A stretch of 64,000 nt of DNA from Takashimella koratensis (lineage: Eukaryota; Basidiomycota; Tremellomycetes; Trichosporonales; Tetragoniomycetaceae), in NCBI GenBank assembly GCA_003116875.1, contig BCKT01000005.1, positions 434,001-498,000 of the forward strand, given 5' to 3'. Each line of letters begins with the position of its first letter. The first letter of the stretch is position 1. Of this stretch, positions 1 through 8,744 are shown piece after piece. Under the pieces are notes generated by a model. The model was not told the origin of the DNA. It did no database searches and worked only from the letters and a program-made list of their open reading frames with translations. Made by a program: the position numbers and the translations under genes.

Positions 1-200
1 GTGTCTGTCTCTGTCTTTATAGCTCTGTCAGTTCAAATCTTCGTTCATGGACAATATGCACGGGTTTCCGAATCCTACCACGAGCTTCGCTTAGCTTCGT
101 TCAGCCAGATCTGTGTGGTCCGGTGTTGCGGTGGTTATGGTTATGGTTGTGGTAAACGTAGTAAAGGTGAGATGGAGGTCGACGGTGACTCGAAAAGACA

Positions 201-349
201 GATGCGAAGTGTATGATACAGGATTCTCTGTGAATTGGACGTATGTTTGATAGGGAGGACACAAGTAGGTTGGTGCGACTTGTATGATGTCTCGTATCAG
301 AGGAGATGATATGGTAGTGGGTCATCGCGCGGTTCAATCTCAAACCGAT
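201..349 (-). repeat. 3'-flank repeat of the left tandem copy
   Basis: About 149 nt that match 1885-2033 with scattered substitutions: both hold TGATACAGGAT, a GATAGGGAGG/GATAGAGAGG block followed by GCACAAG or ACACAAG, a block GGTGCGA-TTGT, CGTATCAG-GGAGA, and end in ATCTCAAACCGA. Each lies downstream of one copy of the tandem gene family, so it marks the distal end of the duplicated unit. Confidence 0.7.
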
Positions 350-463
350 TACAGAGCCACCTTGATTCAGATGTTATAGTACAAGACGTACAAATACGAG
401 AGAGCTAAAGCCCACCTAGGATCGGTCGGAGAGGGGTAAGGAAACGGGTGAAATCTCACTCAC

Positions 464-833
464 AGCCATTGCAATGCATTACCTCGCTTTCCAAGCCGGT
501 GTGGAGGTACCATCCCCTGGGGGCGGGAAATGATCAGCTCGAACCGTGCCTGGATCGAGAAGGAAAGCGTGGGGTAGAAGCGATAGTGACTGTGAATGGC
601 GCGATGGGGGAAGCGAGAGAGAGTCAAGGCGCAATGCCAGGTAAGATAAGGGACAAGCAGCAGAGTAAAGAAGCTGACAAGATTTACCTGTAGAAAACGT
701 CTATGCCGCGATCAGGCGGCTGCTGCGCCGAGCCACTATTGATTTCCTCCTCCTCTCGGCTATCGTCGTTTCCATCCGTGTCGCTGTCAGAAGAGTCCTC
801 GTAGTACTGGTCACCCTGGTACCCCACAGACAT
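464..833 (-). CDS. Left tandem copy of an unrecognised gene family, first two exons only (probably truncated)
   Basis: Two exons can be read: 833-688 (starts MSVGYQGDQYYEDSSDSD, then an acidic Glu/Asp/Ser stretch, ends DRGIDVFY) and 516-464 (WYLHTGLESE). They join in frame with GT-AG borders at 687/517. The second exon is 53 nt, the same length and phase as exon 2 of the right copy at 3747-3695, whose peptide is WYLHGGFESD, so the two are clear paralogues. No counterpart of the right copy's later exons (LPNVGRTESTLDMF, NPPPGYGYLLDYIG) is present between here and the left window edge. Instead the 3' flank shared with the right copy begins about 115 nt further on. The gene is therefore either a truncated duplicate or a short protein ending in an exon I cannot define. 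Function unknown; no signal peptide or known domain seen. Confidence 0.55.
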
Positions 834-1197
834 GGTGTATGCTGGAAGGGGTGGCGGGTGGCGAGGTAATGGATGGCGAAGGTGAAGGTGAGGATGCAGT
901 CGGTGATCGGTGGCCTGTGGGCGGTGTTCAAGAAAGGGGGGCTTGGGACGTGAACGGATGAGTAAGAGGGTTGATTGGGGGGGTTGAGTAAGAGACGTGG
1001 AAGGAGAGTGAAAGAGCGTGGAGGCTCGTGAGAGGTGTGAGAGAGGTGGGGATATGGTCGAGAGGTAGACTTGGTTCGAAAGTATATATCCAGCGAGGCG
1101 AGGTGAAGTGTCATTGAATGTAAGTTTTAAATTCCGTTCGAACGCGAGATTAGTGAAGCTGAGAAGCTGAGACAACGACTGATTTGACAATGTCGCG

Positions 1198-1630
1198 AAA
1201 GCGAGTAAAGAGCGCACTGAGAAGGACGTCGGGATTTGAGAAGTTGATGAACATCGGGATGAAATGGGTCCAATGACTTCTTGCCGATCCGCTGGGGGAT
1301 ATGTTGGTTATGTCCTCGATGACGGTGTATATACGCGGTCGCAGTGAGAATATACGGTGCGCGCTTCAGGCGCCACGTTTAGGTAGGTGGAGGCTATAGA
1401 CCACGCTCGACAGTGAGTAACAAATACCAACCATATGATGAAATGGTTAAGCAAGAGGTGCGGGGACTGAAGATGCGCCTTCAGGCAAAGGATACGGCAT
1501 TTTTTCTTGACACACAGATGGGACAATGTCTGTTGAGTCTCTTGCCCAGAAATTGAGAAGCCGGTTCGCCCTGTGGCGGTGTTGATTAAAAGCTTCCTGA
1601 TGGGAATGTAGAAGTCAGAGAGGGAGGGGT
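1198..1630 (-). repeat. Promoter-side repeat of the left tandem copy
   Basis: Matches 4586-4980 in blocks: GAGCGCACTGAGAAGGAC versus GAGCGCACAGTGAAAAGGAC, TTGCCGATC versus TGGCCGATC, ATATACGG followed by TTTAGGTAGGTGG versus TATAGGTAGGTAG, and AGCTTCCTGATG versus AGCTTCGTGATG. It lies upstream of the left gene, whose start is at 833. A TATATATC-like element sits at about 1083, some 250 nt upstream of the start codon. The stretch 1631-1884 to its right shows no gene. Confidence 0.6.
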
Positions 1631-1884
1631 AACGATAACGGGGTACGAGAGACGGAAGCAGAACTCGGACGACATAGAAGGGGTGGGGCCACCAGCGACG
1701 AAAGGAAGAGAATACCAGATGGGTTCGTATCTACCGTTTCCAATTTCTATCGCGCTTCTCATTCTTCTCCTCCGTTGTAATGAGGCGGGCGTGTACAAGT
1801 GAGATGAAAAATCATTCGCGAGTCCCTGTATTGGGCTCTGTGTGATCATTTCTTTGTTTGGTGATATGTTGGACAGCATAAACA

Positions 1885-2033
1885 AATGCGAGATGCATGA
1901 TACAGGATATTTCAGCTAAATAGTACGTCTGATAGAGAGGGCACAAGCAAGATGGTGCGATTTGTGTTGTCCCGTATCAGCGGAGAAGTTATGGAAAGGG
2001 GATGAAGGTAACCGAGCTCGATCTCAAACCGAG
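1885..2033 (-). repeat. 3'-flank repeat of the right tandem copy
   Basis: Second member of the 149-nt pair described at 201-349. It lies 3' of the right, longer copy. The equal length and the same gene-relative position show that the whole locus was duplicated, not just the coding part. Confidence 0.7.
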
Positions 2034-2344
2034 ACCGGAACCAAACGGGGGAGCTCAATTTCCAGTTGTCACAATACCAGTACAAAGCAAACAGCGATCA
2101 CTACGAACCTTTTTTTCCCGTGTTTTTTGTTCTGACTTTTGACGTTTGATCTCGTTTCGTTTCGTTCCCATTCGTTTCTTCGTAGCGTATTCGACCCCAA
2201 TCACCAGGAATGAATCGGTTCGACCAAACCATACTGGCCCGCAACACCAACCGCCAACACCTCAAGCCGACGGACCGTCAACCGACAACTCCTCAACCCT
2301 TTGGCACAAGTGAATTCGAGACTGGGAGGGAGATTGGTCATGCG

Positions 2345-4048
2345 TCAGAGATCTCGACGTGGATCTCGTCCTCGTCGTCTGCGGGAGGATGGTGGAACGA
2401 ACGGCGGAGGGAAAAGTGGCGTGAGCAGGAGTATGAAGGGCAATGGGTCGAGGGACGGCAAGGACCCGGAAGTTCGAGCAAACGATGGGGGGGAGGTAGT
2501 CGGCAGTAGACAAGAAGTTGAAGTATAAAGACAGATGAACGTCAGCTGGAAGTCGGCTTGTTCAACTGAGATGCAGTGAGGCTGGAAAAGGGGAGAAGAT
2601 CGAGGAGGTGTCAAGCTCGGCCAACGAAGATGACTCACAGCCGATGTAGTCAAGGAGGTAGCCGTACCCGGGAGGCGGGTTGATGAAAGTGCTGTGTATG
2701 CGAAGATGGGAATTGTATGGGATGGAGGGGATTCATTCTTAGCATTGGAAAGGTTGGATCTTGCGGAAAAGTGTTGAAATACATGGGTGCACGTACACGG
2801 CGACTGTGGACGTCAGCAACGATGGACAAGATGGACAAGGGTAGACAGTAGTAGGTGATACAGTCAACAGAGGAAAGAAGAAAAAGAAGAAGAAGAAGAA
2901 GAAGAAGAAGAAGAAGAAGAAGAAGAAGAAGAAGAAGAAGAAGAAGAAGAAGAAGAAGAAGAAGAAGAAGAAGAAGAAGGAGAAGAAGAAGGAGGAGGAG
3001 GAGGAGAGAAGGACAAAAAGCACAGAGAACAAAGAACGAGGACTCACGGTCTTCGCAGCACTCGCCATTGGGCTTGGAGAGAAAACCGAGCATGTCAGTC
3101 GTTACCCACACACAAGCAAATCATGGTAACAAGGAAAAGAGTGACAAGTTGATGGTCGGTCACTTACAGCATCAAAGTCGTAGTGCTTTGGGTTTGTGTC
3201 AGTGAGCTGAACTTGATTTGTCTCAAAGAGGGCTTAGAGTTAAGGGTCAACTTACCGTCATGTCGCTGTTGCCGCGAGGCGAAATGTGGAATGCAATCGT
3301 CAGTCTTACTTGACGAGGTCTGGAGGGGGATGTGCAGATGGGCAGAATAAAAGATGGAAGTAACGCAGCGGTCCAGTGGGTGAAGAAGCACGTGGGGAGG
3401 AAAGGGCCTACGAATATTGACGGCCAGAGCTAGACTTACTTGTCGCTGTCATCATTCTCCTCAAACATGTCGAGAGTCGACTCGGTCCTGCCGACGTTTG
3501 GGAGGAAGCTGAGACCAAGCTCAGACTCGCGTCCAAGTAGTCGTGATGGAACAAGGAGAGTGGAGTAGCTTACAGTCCTATAGACGAGTCAGCGCTGATG
3601 GCAATGATGGTCCAGGGCCAAGGGAGGGCGAAGGTGAATTACGAAATGGCGGAAGGGTCGGCTAGGGAGCAGGAAGAGCAAACGCCACACTCACGACCAT
3701 CCAGGTACACAGCGTCAGACTCGAAACCGCCGTGAAGGTACCATGACCTAGAATCAGATATGATCAGTTAGACATCTTTCGTGTCCATCCAAGTTTCGAT
3801 GCAAGGGTGAAGGGTGCACGAGCTTGTAGGAGTTGTGAATGGTGGGGAAGGGAGTGGGGTGAGAGTGGGAGGTGAAGGAGAAGTGAGATCGAGGTCACCG
3901 GCCACACGTACCCGAAGAATACGTCCAGGCGTCGATCAACCGGAGCCGGCCCGCTAGGCTGCTCCTCTTCCGAGTCGCGGCTGTCGTCCGAATCGCCATC
4001 AGACGACGACTCGTAATTTGGGTTGACTCGAAATCCCTGCACGGGCAT
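2345..4048 (-). CDS. Right tandem copy of an unrecognised multi-exon gene
   Basis: Exon 1 is 4048-3912 (starts MPVQGFRVNPNYESSSD, acidic Ser/Asp/Glu stretch, ends DRRLDVFF). Exon 2 is 3747-3695 (WYLHGGFESDAVYLDG). Later exons are recognisable by splice sites and open frame: LPNVGRTESTLDMFEENDD near 3515-3440, a short MT-coding exon near 3265, LTDTNPKHYDFDA near 3215-3170, PNGECCED near 3075-3050, and TFINPPPGYGYLLDYIG near 2695-2643. The C-terminal exon is uncertain; an open frame runs from about 2568 to 2345. Several exons are under 30 nt and at least one must be about 4-7 nt, so exact joins need transcripts. The large intron between PNGECCED and TFINPPPG holds an (AAG)n array. No known domain was recognised; the acidic N-terminus followed by short conserved blocks suggests a soluble protein. 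The TATA-like TATAAAT at 4323-4330 lies about 275 nt upstream, as in the left copy. Confidence 0.6.
2877..2995. repeat. (AAG)n trinucleotide microsatellite inside an intron
   Basis: About 38 copies of GAA/AAG with a few GGA interruptions at the right end. It lies inside an intron of the right tandem gene (gene on the minus strand, so TTC/CTT in the pre-mRNA). Open frames crossing it (poly-Arg, poly-Leu, poly-Phe) are artefacts. Confidence 0.95.
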
Positions 4049-4585
4049 TGTGCGGACTGGGAAAGGTACCGTGGTGGCGATGACAGCGGGGGAACAGGAA
4101 GGGTGCAGGTGTCAGGGCTGCGGTAGTCTGCAGCCGGTAGCTGTGGGAATGCGCGGAGGGGCTGGAGAGAGTCGATGGTTAGGAGGGTGGTGAATGAGCA
4201 ATGGAGCTGGAAGCGATGCGATGGATGATGATGATGGTGTGGGAGTAGCAGTGGGAGTGAGCGGGAGGCGCTGAGAGGTTTGAGAGGTGAGAAAAAAGTT
4301 GAGAGATGGACGTCGAGGGCAGGTATAAATATGTTAAAGGCGAGGGCGGGGTGTCAATTGTTGTGAATTATCTGATTCGACACGAGGTGACGCGAGGTGA
4401 CGGGCTGATGTAGTGCCTCGGAGGCGAGGCGGGTGCCGGACCTCGCCCACAACCGCCGCCGGCCACACCGGACATTGGGCAAAGATAACAGGGGCTTGGG
4501 GGTTGAGAACAAACAACTGATCAGGAGGAGGTGATGGCCTTGCACGAACGTGGGCGTTGTTTACGACCGAGCAATGCCGAGATCT

Positions 4586-4980
4586 CCAATAGAGAGCGCA
4601 CAGTGAAAAGGACACTGTCGGGATAAAAGAAGCGAGTGAAAATTGGGGGAAAACATGTCAGTTGCTTCTGGCCGATCTCCAGGGGTGACTGCGAGGGCAA
4701 GGCAAGGTGCATGCGCTCGGTCCCGATGAAGATATACGGAGCGTGGTTGTTGCGTGTATAGGTAGGTAGTAGCTACAAGACTGCACAAGGGCAGTAAATG
4801 GATCAGAGCGGAGACTATCAAAACAAAAAGCACGAGCCGATGGGGCCCCCGTTGGGCTACACGTCAGGGGCGTGCGGCATCGGCTGGAGGTTTCTCCAAG
4901 AAGGTGAGAAGGCGGGCGTCGTTATGGCAGTGCTAAGCAGGAGCTTCGTGATGACCAGGTAGAGGCTGGGGAGGGGCGAG
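4586..4980 (-). repeat. Promoter-side repeat of the right tandem copy
   Basis: Partner of 1198-1630 (matching blocks listed there). It lies 540-930 nt upstream of the start codon at 4048. The stretch between the start codon and this repeat (4049-4585) shows no gene and is presumed promoter and 5' leader. Confidence 0.6.
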
Positions 4981-5122
4981 GGGAGGGTGGGGGAGGGTCA
5001 GAAGCGACGAGGGCGGGGTGGGGAGGCGGGAGCAATCTAAGTCTTTCGAGGGCCATGGGGAAACACGCGTTAACCCTCCGGGAGGCGCAATGATGGGCGT
5101 GTCGAGCACAAGCCCGAGTGGC

Positions 5123-6107
5123 TTAGCAGCAGCACGGGAGCGGGATGATGCAAATATCAATCCTGGTCACGGGTCGGGGTCGATGGGATAAAGTGAGACA
5201 GAGATACAGATCAGCATCCGAAAATCGAGTGGAGCAAAAGAGTAGACGTAGACTAAAGGCCAAGGCGGAAGAGCGAAGGGAGACTGTTATGATGGGGAGA
5301 GCCGGCAAGGAAGCACGACCGAAGGCGTAGTGAGGAGGGAGGGAAGACGATATGATTGCGTTGGTGCAGAATTGGGAATGAAAGGATGCGCGATTGGGAA
5401 TGGGAGGTGATAGGAATTCGAAAAGGAATAGGATATGCGGGACGCCGGAGACGGGAAGGGGACGAGGAGGAGGCGACATATGCGATGGAGAGGATGGGGA
5501 GGGGAATTCGAAATGCGAGAGACATAAGATTGGGAATGAAGAAGAAGTTGGGATCTAATCGAGGGAATAGCGAGGAAACAAAGTCAAGGCGAGGCTAGGG
5601 CACTCCACACTCACGGGCAAGGGAGAATAGGCAGACCACAAAAGTTGCCTGGGCAACCGCCTCGGATACGTTGAGCCGGAGCTTCGATCGAGTAAAGCTG
5701 TGGCGAGGCGCTGTCCGAGGGCGGCGCGGACATGCCTGACGAACAGAAATGAAGCAAGGTCCGGAGGGGCAGCGGGTGCAAGAGAATTGATGGATCAGTC
5801 GTGATTGCGCTTTGGGTTCTCGATGATGTGCATTCCAGGCGTCAAAGGGGGAGGTTAAGGGGTGACGGGTGGCGAGAGAATGGGGAACGTGACGGGTTTA
5901 GGAAGGGATTGGGCTCAAAGGGGTCCCCAGACTGCCGAGTGCCGCGGCACATGGACATGGGAACGGGGCGATGGGGCATGCAGCATCAAAATACTCACTC
6001 ATTTTGACTGAAGTCGGCTGGGCGGAGATGTAGTCAATCGAGGGCTGGGTGGTGCGCTGTTCGAGCTCAACGTCAACGAGCTGGGCGGGGGTGGACTGGG
6101 GCTGCAT
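5123..6107 (-). CDS. Very small protein with a cysteine/proline-rich tail
   Basis: Three exons, 6107-5999, 5735-5615 and 5162-5123, all with GT-AG borders, joining in frame to 89 residues (270 nt with stop). The N-terminal half is polar and Gln/Ser/Pro-rich. The C-terminal third reads RIRGGCPGNFCGLPILPCP and then IDICIIPLPCCC, giving seven cysteines in the last 29 residues, separated by Pro/Ile/Leu. There is no signal peptide. Small fungal proteins with a cysteine-rich hydrophobic end are often lipidated or membrane-associated (compare the PLAC8 and CYSTM groups), but the spacing does not fit either family clearly, so that is only an inference. Two introns of 263 and 452 nt split a 270-nt message. 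Function unknown. Confidence 0.6.
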
Positions 6108-6754
6108 GGTGGGACTGAGGTAGTGAGATTGGGGTTAGTGTGGTGTGGATGATGGTGTGTATGGTGATGAAGCGGTGACAGCTTTGGTTGTTGCGTTGTT
6201 GCAACCCAACACTCAAAGAGCCACATGATGTCATCCAATGGAGGATTGCGAGCCTATGCCTGGCTGCGGAGAATTCGATAGGCATGAGCCGAGTGGAGGG
6301 CTGTAATAGGCGTGTAACCCACGCCTAACCCTTGTCTCGACAATGTTCCTCGTTCTTCTGTGTCTCTGGACTTGTCATTTCCTTTCATCACCTCGACCAC
6401 CACCCACTCATCTCGCTCAGCTCATCTTGTCTCTCTCGACCCTCATCGCTCTCATCTCATCACTCACACATCGCATCGCATCGGATCGTCCTTACATCAC
6501 TTTTGCAGCACTTTTTGCTCCAGCCCCGTCCAACCACCTCCACCGCTCTTCTTCGTCTCTTAGCCTGCACTCTCGGTCATCTTCATTCTCGGTCCTGTTG
6601 CGTCGTCACCTTTGAACTCCTTATTCCCATCTCCCTCACGTCTTTCTCACCGCATCTTCTCATTTTCAACTCCCTTTGGTCTCTGCGCTCTCACTTCTCT
6701 TCGCTCTCGCTTTTCACTTCACCGTCACCTTAGGATCACAACCTCTATTCCACA
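6108..6754. promoter_or_regulatory. Divergent intergenic region
   Basis: 650 nt between the cysteine-tailed gene (minus) and the eIF4E gene (plus). The right half is strongly pyrimidine-rich (TCATC, CTCTC blocks), as is usual ahead of fungal start codons. No gene seen. Confidence 0.5.
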
Positions 6755-8082
6755 ATGGCCCAGCCTCTCAACACTCGCCGAACGACGTCGTTGACGGGCT
6801 CGTCAAGGCTCAGCTTAAGTGTCGGAAAGACTCCGAGCGCGAGCACCCCGACGGGCGCCGTAGGTGGGAGGCACCCGTTGAAACAGGAGTGAGTTTTGTT
6901 TGGCGACATGGTAACTGTGTTGCGAGTGGGGCATCGAAGGAATAGGCAGATCTCATGTGCATCTTGACCTCAAGGCCAGTAGAGCTAGCTAGTGCAGAAA
7001 GGAGACGTTGATAGGAGCTATTATTGCCAATGAGAAGATCACGCACGCTAACACTTCACAGCTGGTCAATCAGCTACGTTCACCGGCCGCCAGGGGCCAA
7101 GGTCGACTACGAGAAGGAGATTCGAAAGGTTGCAACGTTTGGCTCGGTGCGTCTTGGTTACTATCACTTGAAGCTGACAGAACGCGGGGCAGATTGAATC
7201 CTTCCTCCACCTTTACTCGCACCTCACGTCGCCGGCAGAGATGGCACCGGTCACGGACATTCTCGTGTTTGCGAGCCGTATCCAGCGGCCGGGTATCTGG
7301 GAGGAGATGGCCAGGTGAGTGGTGGGCCATTGTTTGGTGGGCCGGGGGCCTTTGACTCGTATTGGAATGTTCTCCCTGTGCTGACTTGTCATTAAAGTGG
7401 GGGCAAATTCACACTCCGCTTGCTCCACCCGATCACGCCATTGCTGTACGAGACGATCCTGTTCGCGCTCATCGGCGACCAATTCGATGACGCCGACTCT
7501 GTTGTCGGGATCGTGCTGAGTGTCCGACAAACGGAAGATATATTGTCTGTTTGGGTCGACGAGGAAGGTGACAGTGTTCGGTCTGGCGCGCTCAAGGAAA
7601 AGATCATTTCGATCCTCAACTTACCAACGGGTACGCAATGCGAGTACCGATCGAACCGGGCGCTCCTTGATGCTGCGACTTCGGTGGCTGCGATGGGCGG
7701 GATGGCTGGGAAGGCTGAGGACGGGCACTTGGGTGGGACAGGCGTGGGGATGGGGATGGCTCACCACGGGCAGGCAGCAGGGGCGGCGCATGGGCATTCG
7801 CACTCGCACACCGCTCAGCACCAGCACGGCACCCACGGGCACGGCCACACCACCGGCGGAGGGCACGGTCACTTCCACGGACACACGGGGACCGGCGGCG
7901 GTATGTATCGCCACGACCGTGGGGACCGTGGCGAGCAGCGGGATAGAGGAGGCGCAGGAGGTGGAGCAGGTTTCGGAGGGTTCAGTAGTAGACGGGAAGA
8001 TGGAGCAGGCGGGGCACCGAGAGAAGGAGAGAGGCGGAACGGATGGGGCAGTCAGAGAAGGGAACTGCAGTCGTCTCAGTAG
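6755..8082 (+). CDS. eIF4E family protein, class II (4EHP/eIF4E2-like), with a His/Gly-rich tail
   Basis: Four exons, 6755-6888, 7062-7146, 7193-7314 and 7398-8082, give 341 residues. The eIF4E fold starts with WSISYVHRPPGAKVDYEKE and continues FGSIESFLHLYSHL, then FASRIQRPGIWEEMASGGK and WVDEEG. By alignment with human eIF4E, the cap-stacking Trp102 is kept (GIWEE). The Trp56 position is Tyr (VDYEKE) and the Trp73 position is Leu (SFLHLY), a pattern of class II members that bind the mRNA cap weakly and mostly repress translation. After about residue 215 the protein has an extension unusual for the family: glycine-rich, with dense His (HGHSHSHTAQHQHGTHGHGH) and then Arg/Asp/Gly repeats. It could bind metal or RNA. 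The start is the first ATG after a pyrimidine-rich leader. Confidence 0.85.
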
Positions 8083-8744
8083 CTAGTGGAATAGGTTGGG
8101 GACGGGGTAGAGGTTTAGCGGTGTAGCATTGTCGCGCGTGTTTTGCAGGACGCGTTGTGCAAGATATGCATGGTACAGCAAGCACCATGATGGTTGGCGA
8201 CAAGTTGACATATTTGTGTCTGTGTCTGCTCTTGCTGTCAACAATTACATACCTGCGTTGACGTGCCCAACCTTGAAACGGGTGAGCCGAGACGAGACGG
8301 GACGAAACGAGGTGATCGGTGGTTTGAAACGGCTAGATGGTGGAGCCCGCTGCGCCGGAGTGTTCGCTAAATTTGTTTACTTTTTCCTTTGCTGTGCAGC
8401 GATATCCTTACACCTCTCATTCGCCGTATCCCCTAGTCCGCACCCACCGCGCCGTCCGACGACCAAGGCCTAGACCGATTGCGATAGACTGGAACCGTCT
8501 ACACTCACCCCGAACCACGATCTCGCAAGTCTCAATCGAACGGTGCACGGCTACCATGGCGCGTTGAGCTCCGATCACTTTTCACTCCACTCTACACACC
8601 GCATCGCACTTTGATCACACCGATACCGCAACCGTCTCTGAGTAGCCCTTGAACATTTACACGTCGTTCACATCGGCGATAGAACCAAGATTCAGCCCAA
8701 AACGGCTCGTTGTTCCCCGTCTGAACTGATAGAGCTCGAGCACC
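8083..8744. other. Intergenic, no gene seen
   Basis: 662 nt between the eIF4E terminator side and the amylase start. Open frames here are short and have no coding character. Confidence 0.5.

Noticed and set aside
31..41. GTTCAAATC, resembling a tRNA T-loop B box
   Set aside because: No matching A box or acceptor stem pairing around it.
2650..3205. Open frames of poly-Leu, poly-Phe and poly-Arg
   Set aside because: They are the three readings of the (AAG)n array inside an intron.
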